The translations under genes and the position numbers were made by a program. The notes under the pieces were generated by a model. That model was given only the letters and a program-made list of their open reading frames with translations, was not told the DNA's origin and did not search any database. From contig NMRA01000097.1 of the NCBI GenBank assembly GCA_002633005.1, forward strand, positions 649,230 to 713,229: DNA of 64,000 bases, read 5' to 3'. The first letter of the stretch is position 1, and every line of letters begins with the position of its first letter. Shown here one piece after another: positions 1-9,670 of this stretch. This DNA comes from Phoronis australis. Its lineage: Eukaryota; Phoronida; Phoronidae.

Positions 1-12
1 GGGGGGGGGGGG
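1..12. other. Poly-G run at the window edge
   Basis: The window opens with twelve consecutive G residues directly upstream of intronic sequence. It could be a genuine homopolymer or a sequencing or assembly edge effect. Single N bases at about 5674, 24047 and 30689 show that this is a draft-type assembly. Confidence 0.5.
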
Positions 13-92
13 TGTTCGTACAGCTCGAACGAGCCCTCCATTTTTAGGCTGGGTTTGCGCATGAACTCTGACCGTTTTCTTTTTTTTTCCAG

Positions 93-269
93 TCGGCTGG
101 ACGCAGTGGGTTGACATGCCATGCAGCAAGACTTGCGGAGATGGAGTATATTACAGGCTGCGTAACTGCCGCCGGCCTAACATGGCCGACGTCTACTGCC
201 CGGGTTCTCATATTTTGTTCCGAGCCTGTGTGAACTACCTGCCTTGCGAGGAAGTCACGTACATGAAAG
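93..269 (+). other. Exon encoding a thrombospondin type-1 repeat
   Basis: This phase 1-1 exon (177 nt) encodes about 58 residues with a W-x-x-W start, CSKTCGDG core and later paired cysteines, the usual TSP1 layout. Such symmetric exons are easily duplicated or shuffled. It is the extracellular part of the membrane protein and is followed after about 20 residues by the transmembrane helix. Confidence 0.85.
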
Positions 270-2678
270 GTGACAACTAAATTTAGTTTTAATAAGTGAA
301 GAATTCCTATGATATGAGAGATAAAGTTGCTAGTTATTGTAAGGGCAAAGCAAAATCAAAATCAACTGATATTTTTAAATCAGTTTTGACGATTTCAAGC
401 AATCCTCATTATGCCTTCCTGCTAATGCAACATTGGCATCTCACTTGAGCGACATTTAACTAAAAACACTCACTGTGTCACAGAATAGGCACTACGGTTC
501 TTTGTGTGTGGTCTTTCCCCAAAGTAACAGCGAAGTTCGCCTAACGCTTAGGTCGCGCTTATCCATTTAGCAAACTTTGAAAAGAGTTTTCACATTTTCC
601 TCCAAACTTTTGAGGATTGACGTGTGTTACAGATTTTTATTTTGTTTTAGAGAGATGGATGGGAACGTTTTTACCAATATCTGTTCATAGGTCAATACCA
701 GATTGAGAATCCTTTTAATAGTCACTGTATAACATCCTCTGGTGTCAAAAACCACTTTGTCCAATGACATATTTGATTTTCCAAAGACTTTTCTCATAAG
801 TTGTAATTGTCTGGAATAAAACTTCTAGAATTCCCTTGACGAGTTTCTCGGTGGTTTGACGGCTGAAACTAAGGCGCTTTGACCACAGAACTCTATTGAT
901 TTAGCTAGAGTTTTGATCACATTTGTTTTAGGTCAAAACAGAAGCATGAACTTCAAAATTAGCGCGTACGGAAATAGAACTGTTCCCTTGAGAGTGGTTT
1001 AAAGTAATAATTATTAAACCGAAACGTCGGATCAACATGTCTTTATTTACGTTAATATTGAAGTTCAAACTAGAATTTTATCACCTATCACGCAAAGCTC
1101 ATGTTAGGTAAGGAAAGGAATCAAAAACTCTAATTGCTGTGTTCCTAATGCTCGATTGCAGACGCAACATATCTTCAATATCACGAAATAAATCACCAAG
1201 AAGCAACGAATGTGCAGTATGCCGTCGTCATAGGCATTGTGATCAGTGGCCTATCGCTTTATATCTGGTATTCGCGCATCATATACAAACGGGACGTGGA
1301 CGATGTTCTGCAGACGTGTTACGACGACTTTGACGGCGTGGTCAACACCATGATTCGCACCCTTTCCCACAGTGATCTGTTCGAAGACCTCGGGCCAGAG
1401 GAGAAGTCTGATTATTGCCGGCAGCTAATCACAAGAAAGATCCATGAAATGCACGACGTCCAGTGTATTGAAATAGGCACAGAATTTGATTGGAACCTGT
1501 TTATCCAGCAGTGCCAAGAGTTGTCCAACGAGATCGTCTTTGCGCAGAACGCCGAGACCAAGAGAGAGCGTCAACGTAAAAAAATGGTTGTCTGCCAGAA
1601 AATGATCGCCCAGCGTGCAAAGCAGCAAGCGGTCTCTATGGTGCAGAATAAGCACACGCTCACGCGGAACTTGCTGCTGTTGGACGTCAAAGCTGGGGAT
1701 AGAGAGCGTATCAAGATATCGTTGGAAGAATACAAAAGGTTTTGCGTCGAAAACAACAATTTGATTGAACCTGATAAAGAACTGATCCGCAACACTCAAA
1801 AAATGTTGATAGCACTAAGTATTAAGCCGCGTCTGCAAAACGCTGTACAATCAGAAGACGCAGAGGCATTAAGAACGATCATTCAACTCAGTAAGGAAAC
1901 GGAAACGCAATATCTACTTGCCAAAGAACTCGAGGTGGCAGAAGAGCACTTGCAAGATCTGTTAGAAAGGCAAGAGCAACGTAGTGAGTTGTCAGTCGAG
2001 GTGAAATTATTGCGCGAAATAAAGAACTGTTTTAATCCACCACCAGTCCTTCACGATGTAATGGCCGCAACTTTAATGATACTAGGACAGTCGGAGCGAA
2101 CAGTTCGCAACTGGCGCAAATGCAAGACTTTGTTCACAGCAGTAAGTGCAGATGAGACTTCCGGATTATTCCAGAGGATATCAGATTTCAAGCTTGATGA
2201 TCTTAAGATCAAGACTGCCAAACGGGTGCGCGAAATCTTGTCAGGGTACGACGAGATCGATGTTCCGGAAAATGTGATGGCGTTCTTTCATTGGTCACAA
2301 CAAATGATCAAAGAGTGTCTAGTATCGGCAAGTACAGCTGAACCAAAACAGATAGAGACGAAACAACAGGCTACATTCTCGGTGCGTAAGGTAAGTGCAG
2401 ATCCCAAACGAAGACGTGGTAGCAAATCGGCCTCATCTTATCCTTCTCCGTCTCTTTACTATAAAGACGACTTTTCTCAAAAGGTGAAAGATAAGGGTAC
2501 TGACAACCCCCCAGACCAGTTTTTGGCTGTCGGCAAGGAACCATCCGACGCGTGCTTGATATCACTTTCCAGAAGTTGGGAACCAAAGGACAAAAAATTT
2601 GTTTTCCCGGATCAAAACTGGAAAGGAATTAATAATAACTGGTCGTGCGGTCGACGTGTTCACCCCGAGAAGATGTAG
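93..2678 (+). CDS. TSP1-repeat single-pass membrane protein with a dynein-stalk-like cytoplasmic domain (5' partial)
   Basis: Two exons are visible: 93-269 and 1162-2678. The acceptor at 93 follows a pyrimidine tract. The donor after 269 is phase 1 and joins the acceptor before 1162 in frame, forming a GAC codon. Exon one is a symmetric phase-1 module encoding a thrombospondin type-1 repeat (GWTQWVDMPCSKTCGDG, with further Cys and CRR). Exon two begins with a short linker, then a hydrophobic helix (AVVIGIVISGLSLYIWY, about 1221-1271), then roughly 460 cytoplasmic residues. These hold two helical repeats of about 50 residues (1659-1985) and, at about 2010-2330, a segment containing NPPPVLHDVMAATLMILG and downstream W, F and D/K positions typical of the dynein heavy-chain microtubule-binding stalk (Pfam MT family). 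A Ser/Arg-rich tail follows, ending in TAG. The GTAAGT at 2391 could end the exon earlier. Upstream exons lie outside the window. TSP1 and membrane calls are firm; the dynein assignment is by eye. Confidence 0.72.
2010..2330 (+). other. Dynein heavy-chain MTBD-like domain region
   Basis: The encoded segment runs from EVKLLREIKNCFNPPP through VMAATLMILG, an RNWRKCKTLF stretch, FQRISDFKLDDL and PENVMAFFHWSQQMIK. Dynein stalk heads show the same order: a K/R-x-PPxxVxxVMEAVxxLLG helix, a W-x-x-(A/S)KKLL helix, an FL..L..(F/Y)D.D.I block and a final V...S.A...L..WV helix. The match is recalled from the family and has not been computed. Confidence 0.6.
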
Positions 2679-2830
2679 CAACCAGCAAGATTTCTACTTC
2701 AGTTTTGTTGTTGCCTTGTTTCAGATGTTTATGACAATAACTACTTTGAAGCAGCACACAGTGTTACATGTATGCGTCTATAAGGCGCCGAAGGCCTACT
2801 GTTTCCTATAGTTAAGCGCTGGGTGGAAAA

Positions 2831-2875
2831 TGTCGCCGTAAATTGCGCTCGCAAATTACGTTCGTTAAACGACGT
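2831..2875. repeat. Short dispersed repeat, diverged copy
   Basis: The sequence around GTCGCCGTAAATTGCGCTCG matches the left flank and first arm of the palindrome near 5620-5658, with a few substitutions. Here the second arm is degraded, so it no longer forms a perfect palindrome. Confidence 0.5.
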
Positions 2876-5628
2876 GCTACTGTAAGTAGGACACGTCTGT
2901 GGACTTTGCCAAATATCGCAAAACCTGAATTTTACGCAGTAAAACTACACATTTTCTGAATTTACTCGAAATCCTGCAGAATTTGAGTTTTGACATTACA
3001 CGATACGACAACTACATTGGTCTTCCGGTCATGACTGTTTTAGTAAAATATAACAAAAGTGCATTCTATTGTAGTTTCACAGCCACATCTAAAACATGGC
3101 CAAATTTGTTTCCATACCAATCTCAATTTTTTTTTGCAGTTTTCTAGGTTATCACAACGATTCTTTCAAAAAAAACGTAAAAGTCCAGTTTTTGACAACT
3201 AACATAAATCATGCATTCCGGCATTTGTGGGTTCTCCTCATGGGCGTAGGGTGGAGTGACTGCAGTTAGGGATGCCGTTGTTGGCTTCGTCTGTTTGACT
3301 GTGACTTCATATCAGCTATGTCGTCAATGTTTGTCGCTTCGGTACTGTTGTGGAAGGCATCTACATGTACGCAGCCATCGGTGTTGACGGCGGTGTCTTC
3401 GTCTTCTTCGCTGCTGTTCGTGTTGTTCAAATAGTGTAAGAGTCGGCGGCGGTATCGTGGTCGCCAAGGGCGTCCTCTGCATCGACAATGGTGTCGCTTG
3501 GAATGTCGTGTATTGCAACAATTTTCATCACTGGCATTTTTATCCTGTAACCTACAAGGCTAGTGAAAACGCTATCGTTTTAGTCAGTTTTCAGTCGGGC
3601 ATTAGTCTTACACGGTGATGTATTCTTCCAAAGCCTTTTGTCAGTTGTGAGTACAGTGTATGTGCAGCTACATCTTGTGGTCAAGTTGGATAACTCTTAC
3701 GGTACATTACACAACGCTGAAAGGGGACTGAGGTACTCGCAAACGGGGTCATTTTCGACCAGCTATTAGTTTTTCTAATTACCCGAACCGTTTTTGTGCA
3801 AAACACTTTTTAACTTTATAAAAATAACTACCATACATTTATTAATGCGATCTCTTCTCATATGTGTCTGGAAGTACGTGCTGGCTATAACATCGTCATC
3901 GAAAATATCTACAGTGTACGGCAGTGCTGTAGTGGGGCGTAGGAGCACGTAGGCGCAGCCAACCACCTTTTGGCATTTAAACGTAGCGCCTACAGTGAGG
4001 CGTAAGCGCAGCCAACCATCTTTTTACATCTTAAAGTAGCGCCTACGCACAGTAAGTGACGGTATAGAAACCGCATACATGTAGAATGGACGCGGACCGT
4101 TGCCTTCCTATGTGTGGCTGGGCCCCTCTCCGAAAGAGTCTGCGACATCCTAGATTCGCCACGGCAGACTCGAAATAAATACCCACTCGAGAGTCAAAAA
4201 AGAGTTTTTACATGTTTGAGTTGTGCTTTGCAAATTCAATGCATTTTTTAAATTCCGTGCTCAAAGTGATACGGTGGGCATTGGGCGCCTACTTACCTTT
4301 AATTTTACCACTACAGCACTGGTTTACGGGGAAACTCAAATCGCCAGCAAAACACCAGGAACAGTAATACTTGTCACCGTTTATTTTTGCTACTCACTAC
4401 CCAAAGTTCTGGCAAAAATGCGAGCGTTTTAGCACGTTGGTGAATAAAATATTATCTTAATAGTCAAAACTTGCCGTGCGTCATAGTTGTCGAGTCAGTT
4501 TTGATTTCACGGATGACCTGCACTTTACATTGAGGAATGGAACTCGAAACTCGTAAAAGAACTTACGTAGCTGATGGTGGCGAATCCATTTCTTGGGGAT
4601 GTTAACGTATCACGTAATATTCACTTTGAAAATTGCAAGTATTTGTAGAAAAACCCAGTAGTTTCAGTATTTTTGGAACACAAACAGCAAAGACAAAACT
4701 CAATCCAATACAGTTTCCAGGCGCGTACCCAGAGGGAATGTGACCGAGATTCGGGTGTACTCCTCCAAATTTGTTTATACTATAAACACTTTTCGCTAAA
4801 AATGAAGATTATCAAACGGTTCTAGGGAAGGTTCGCCAGATAATAGCAAACCGGGCAAACCTATAGCTACATGTACGGTTTAGTATCGACAGCAGGTTTA
4901 TTGTCATCTCAAATTACGAAGAGCGTGCGTGCGATGTGAGGGGCTCACGCGTGTTTTATGAACCATGGGCACGCGCGTCGTATGAACCCAGTAGCTACCC
5001 AGCAGTCAGATGAACAGTAGTAGCTAAAGACGGGTCAACTTGTACATTGAGAACGTGAATACAAAAGAACAGCAAAAAGTGTAAATCTGTCGATCCGTTT
5101 TTATGACGGCGAACGTCGAGTCCCAAGTGCTGAAGCTGTTTCAAGCAATCCTGAGCCAGCAGTGCCATTTCCAATGCAGTTGTCACCAACAAGCAGGAAA
5201 TGGACGATACAGAATTGGTAGAGATTTCACCAGATAAAACAAACTATCTCTCGCACGTCCGAAACAGTTACAGGTAGCAGATCCTCAAAATAGTGCATTG
5301 ATGATTGAGGTGTCTTCATTAAAGCGGAAAACAAAATAGACGTGGTGATAGCAAAAGTGAAATCGCTCAGTAATTAAGACTGTTGCTATCTAACTACGAA
5401 CCACATCCATCCTGATGACAACTTTGTATTTGGCAGTAGTTTTAGGGGCGGTTGTAACGTATTTTTTAGCGAAAATATCATTCAAGCTCTTTAAATCGCA
5501 GCAGCTTTAGCATCGCAGGTTGTGCGTGCGAGCGAAGCGCCATTGCGTTGGGAAGACTTCATAAATGCGAGTGGCGACGTACTAGGCTGTTCGCTATGGT
5601 GGGCCGTTGAGGGGAAAGTGTCGCCGTA

Positions 5629-5658
5629 AAATTACGCTCGTAATTACGAGCGTAATTT
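5629..5658. repeat. Perfect 30-bp palindrome
   Basis: Arms AAATTACGCTCGTAA and its exact reverse complement meet with no spacer. The palindrome is preceded by GTGTCGCCGTA, which also precedes the diverged relative near 2831. It resembles the core of a small foldback element; no function can be read from it. Confidence 0.8.
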
Positions 5659-6180
5659 AAATTGCAGGAATGTNCGCATTGCAACTAGTCTAGGCCTGCC
5701 ATGCCAAGTCACGCACGTGACCTATGTATTCTATTATTAGAACTTTCGATCCCGAGACTGGACGCAGTCTGAGTTAGCATTCTGAATTTCAGGCTGTGTC
5801 GGTCGAGCCCACTCAAAAGTTTTAGGAAAATATCTTGCAATGCACTTGTTTAATTTCTCCTGTAGTCAATTTTGGTCACACAATTCACAGTAAACAGACA
5901 CTTATAGTGCTGGTCTTTCAAGGATACTTTAACACCTTTGATGAACACCGTGAGACTCTTTGAATAATTCCTAGGAAACTAGATTGTCCAACCGTAAATA
6001 GAGAAAACGCCCTCAGACAAAACATGCCAGACCGGTCCGGCCCGCCTGTGTTTGGCCTTTCTAAGAGAACAAGAATTATCCCACGTCGCGTCGTTAAAAC
6101 TGGAAATACCATCATTCACACGCCATGAAACATTCTCCAATCGTGGCTCGATAAAGTTTGTGGTAGAGTCAGTCTTCATA

Positions 6181-6987
6181 TCACAACACGGTGGAGGCAA
6201 GACCTTTCCACCTATTTTTCAACGTTTGCGTTAAGCTGCTGGAACCTTGTTGTACCTGGTCAAGGGGGCCCTCGAAACGAATGCTCCGTCCTTTACAAGG
6301 CCCCTTCACAATTTTCCGTCTATGTCCCCAGTAAGGAACAGACTGTTTGTTAAGAAATGAAGGAAGAGATGTGTCATGCTGTAACTTCTGCCTGGAAAAG
6401 ACTACAGGAGTATACGTTAAAAACAGATCCGACGCCGGCCTTGACAATCCATGTTGGCCTGGCGGATTAGTGAACATGTATTCAGCGTGTGCATGATTAC
6501 GATGGTAATCACTCTCAAGCGATTTGTATCTCTTAACGGCTTGCGGCATCGAAGTTGTTTCGTCTTTGTCATTTTGGGAGTTGCCGTCTTCGAAAGGAGC
6601 ACCTCTTGGTGATGTTCTCATAGTTTCACCCTTAATAGATACTTCACTGCGCGGTTCAGTACATGTGAACGAGTGACGGTGAACTTTTTGGCAATGCCCC
6701 CATGGAAACAAGTCACGAGGTAGCACGTGAGTGTCTTTGAGCACGTGACTGAAATATCGCCCCAATGATTGATTGCCGTGGTAAATGTAATGGCTTGGTG
6801 GTTCTCCCGCACTTTGATAATTGCTCGTCTGGGAAGATGTAGCGGACAGTACCTTGTGTTCTACAATACGAGCGATTAGTAATAAAAATGCTGCCACCTT
6901 CAAGCAGCGTGAATTCAGGCTTCTCGGGAGCCCTAATGCTTTGAAATGACTCCTGTTGCAACAATTTCCACTTACCCAGGTTGGCAC
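6181..6987 (-). CDS. Doubtful ORF with a signal-anchor-like segment (hypothetical, possibly decayed)
   Basis: A 268-codon open frame, long for this AT-rich DNA. It begins MPTWVSGNCC and, about residues 20-45, has a basic stretch followed by KVAAFLLLIARIV, which resembles the signal anchor of a type II Golgi protein. The rest is polar and Ser/Lys/Arg-rich, as in a lumenal stem. Just downstream in a different frame (6200 to 5979) another open stretch includes VSWRVNDGIS and GVFSIYGWTI, so a frameshifted or spliced continuation is possible. A GTAAGT near the 5' end could be a donor instead. I recognise no family and no partner exons, so it may be a decayed gene or chance. Confidence 0.22.
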   Translation of the reverse strand: MPTWVSGNCCNRSHFKALGLPRSLNSRCLKVAAFLLLIARIVEHKVLSATSSQTSNYQSAGEPPSHYIYHGNQSLGRYFSHVLKDTHVLPRDLFPWGHCQKVHRHSFTCTEPRSEVSIKGETMRTSPRGAPFEDGNSQNDKDETTSMPQAVKRYKSLESDYHRNHAHAEYMFTNPPGQHGLSRPASDLFLTYTPVVFSRQKLQHDTSLPSFLNKQSVPYWGHRRKIVKGPCKGRSIRFEGPLDQVQQGSSSLTQTLKNRWKGLASTVL

Positions 6988-9339
6988 AATTTCGAAGTTA
7001 CCCCCTGTCCCCTAACTCCTTGAGGCCCAACTTTTAATCGCTAAACCTCCGCCGACTGGCTCTGAAGTCTTCTGAAGTTTAGCATAGGTTCGGCACTGCT
7101 GACACATTTCACAGTACATTGTAAGCAATTCGTTGCTGATAAACTGACTCCACATTAAACAAGTTATTATTACTAACTCGCGTTCATTTAATCTATACTC
7201 AAAGACTATATTAATGAAAGCGCAGTTGAACAGAGACAAATCTTAAAATCGAATAAAAATTTAAAGGTCAGCATACTGCCGGTTTTCCTCTCGCCATTAA
7301 GAATAAATTTTGTCGTAAACGAGTAGTCAACGACAATATATTCATTTTTTGGCGTAAATATATAAAACGTGAGGCAGACCGTGCTCTTGCAGATATCACA
7401 TCATATTCAAGTTTACGTGATTGTCTTGTACGAACGCAAACGCGAATAGATCAGGATCACAGGCGCTCGAAATTCCAGATGATTCATAACCATATATAAG
7501 AAACATATGCTTTTTTAGTAGTGAGTGACGTCAGTCGTGATTGAGGAACAGATAAACTCAAGCGCCTTTGATCTGGACTACATGAAAGATAAGTGTCATA
7601 GAACTGTTTAAAGGTACACTGTACCGCTTGATAGACGCATGTTCCCAAAAGTGTCAGGCTCACAACCCGCAGCTGTTACATCGTGTTGTAGTTGCGCAGT
7701 CCTATTGTCTGTTGTTGACGTCAGAAACTGCGTCAGCATCTTGGTTTCTAACACACAGGAGTGGCACGAACAGGCAATCTTCCCAAAACAGACGTCCAAC
7801 AATGCACCAATTCTAGTGAAAGATTTTGCAATGACGAACACAAGTAAAGTTTGAATGAAGGCAACAGCTTTCTTAAAATGTAACATGTTTCGGCGGGGAA
7901 ACATCCACCGTCATTGTCAAGCTCTACTCAGAGAATGGATGGCCACAGGTACGATACACGGAAAATTCCAAAACAGGCAGAAATACTAGAAACAGGATTA
8001 GCTAGCAATCAACGAATCACAACTCAGTGTAACAGTGTCAGTCAAAGAAACATGTTCATTGAGTCAGGGCGTTCCCGAACACTGAACATAACGTAAAATT
8101 CAGTTGCCGTGAGGACTTGACAGGGACCACAGGGGTCTCACACTCCACTGACTTATCCACATTATTTTGAAAACGCTTTGCCTAGTCACACATTGCGTGT
8201 CATAAAATAGATGAGCATACCAGCAGCTGACGCAGCAAGTAGAACTACTCTCGTTTATCACATTGGTGTAGACTCACAGTTGAACTGTGGCTTTCTGTAG
8301 AGCCCAGACCGTCCCGAGTTGCACCAATACCAACTCCGGATGGTCTCTCACGACGATTAAGCGTTATGTGTGAACGGCTTCGCGAAGTTTAATTCAAATA
8401 ATAACGATTAATATCACTGTCAATCGTAAAGCCGTGGTCCAGAAGCTTCCCTGAAACAGCATTACGGTTTTCCGAGTGACCGCTAGGTGTTCCTTCATCC
8501 TTGTAATCAAGTGGCGAGTTGTCCCACCACTAGACCCAATTCACGCGGCAGAATTAAAATCCAAAGCGAGGCTCACTGCGATAAACAAAGCCGAAGTTGA
8601 CATTGCGTGAGTAAATGGCTGCTCTTTCGAGTCCAACCTGGATATTAAATCTTAAAATGTGTCAATAATTAACCACAGAGACGTATAAAAATACATTAGA
8701 GAACAAGTCAATGCACCAAAGTGTTGTCTGGCGAAAGGGTACACAGTGTAAGCTTTTTTCGGAAAACTAGGTTCAAAACATGAAAAGTAAATATGACTAA
8801 ATTGCGGCAGTACGGCTACTAGGTATTATGCTGAATGCAGGGTTACGTTTCTTCTTATAAATTATTGATAACAATGCTAATCTACACGAACCAGTTCGTC
8901 TGCTCTTTTCGACAGCATTTTGCTGTCATGTACATCTGGTTTAATTTGTTAATCAAGAATAACATCAAGCATCAGATAGCATAGCTAGGTCCTGGTGAGG
9001 TAGGGACTACCGGGACTAATAATTGATTTGTCATTGATCTGAAAGAATAAATGATGTTATTAAATATATTTTATTAAAATAAAAAACTGTGTCGTAATTG
9101 AAAATAAAAATTACTTGACCATCAATTCTGCTTTCTTGGTTTTCGAATAATTCTTACGTCTATTGCATGTGTTAGGATTCAAATATCAATCTGTACCAAG
9201 TTGAATTTTAAAATTAAAATACGTACCTAATTCGTTCGTTTAAAGCATAATCTCGTTTTAGAGCTCAATTTCAGTTAACTGGACAGAGCAAGCATAGTTA
9301 TTATGTTTCTTCAGGGGCCTCGTTCGTTCATCCCGGCGA

Positions 9340-9670
9340 GGGGAAAGATGCCTGTGCCTTCAAGAGGGGTATTTTTTCGCTGAGTGACGGGAAAAATCTA
9401 GCTCCCGATCACCATCAATAAGACCCCTGCCCTGTTGCAAGCTCTCATACTGTAGGCTATGTCTCGAGCAACATTTTGTGCTCTTTCCAGCCGTCAAATT
9501 GTCACATGTGTGGTTCACGCCAGATGATTTGAACGTCGAAGAGAAATTTCCAATCACTTGTTTAGGCCTCGTGGGGAATTTCGCGTGATTTTTTAATATT
9601 TTTAGAGGGGCATAGAGCCGATATTCGGCCCCAAAATAGAGGGATTGAGGGCCCTGTCCTTTTTGGAAAG
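9340..9670 (+). repeat. Dispersed ~330-bp repeat, copy 1
   Basis: This segment aligns by eye with the reverse complement of 15895-16215. Shared landmarks, in order, are a GTGCCT...AAGAGG block, GGGAAAAATCTA, TCACCATCAATA, CCTCGTGGGGAATTTC, and GAGGGATTGA. Divergence is substantial, so insertion is not recent. A 137-codon minus-strand open frame across it is probably incidental. Confidence 0.65.

Noticed and set aside
7608-7904. 98-codon minus-strand ORF starting MFPRRNMLHFKKAV with a hydrophobic stretch
   Set aside because: The N-terminus resembles a signal anchor, but the rest is unremarkable and overlapping frames are equally open.
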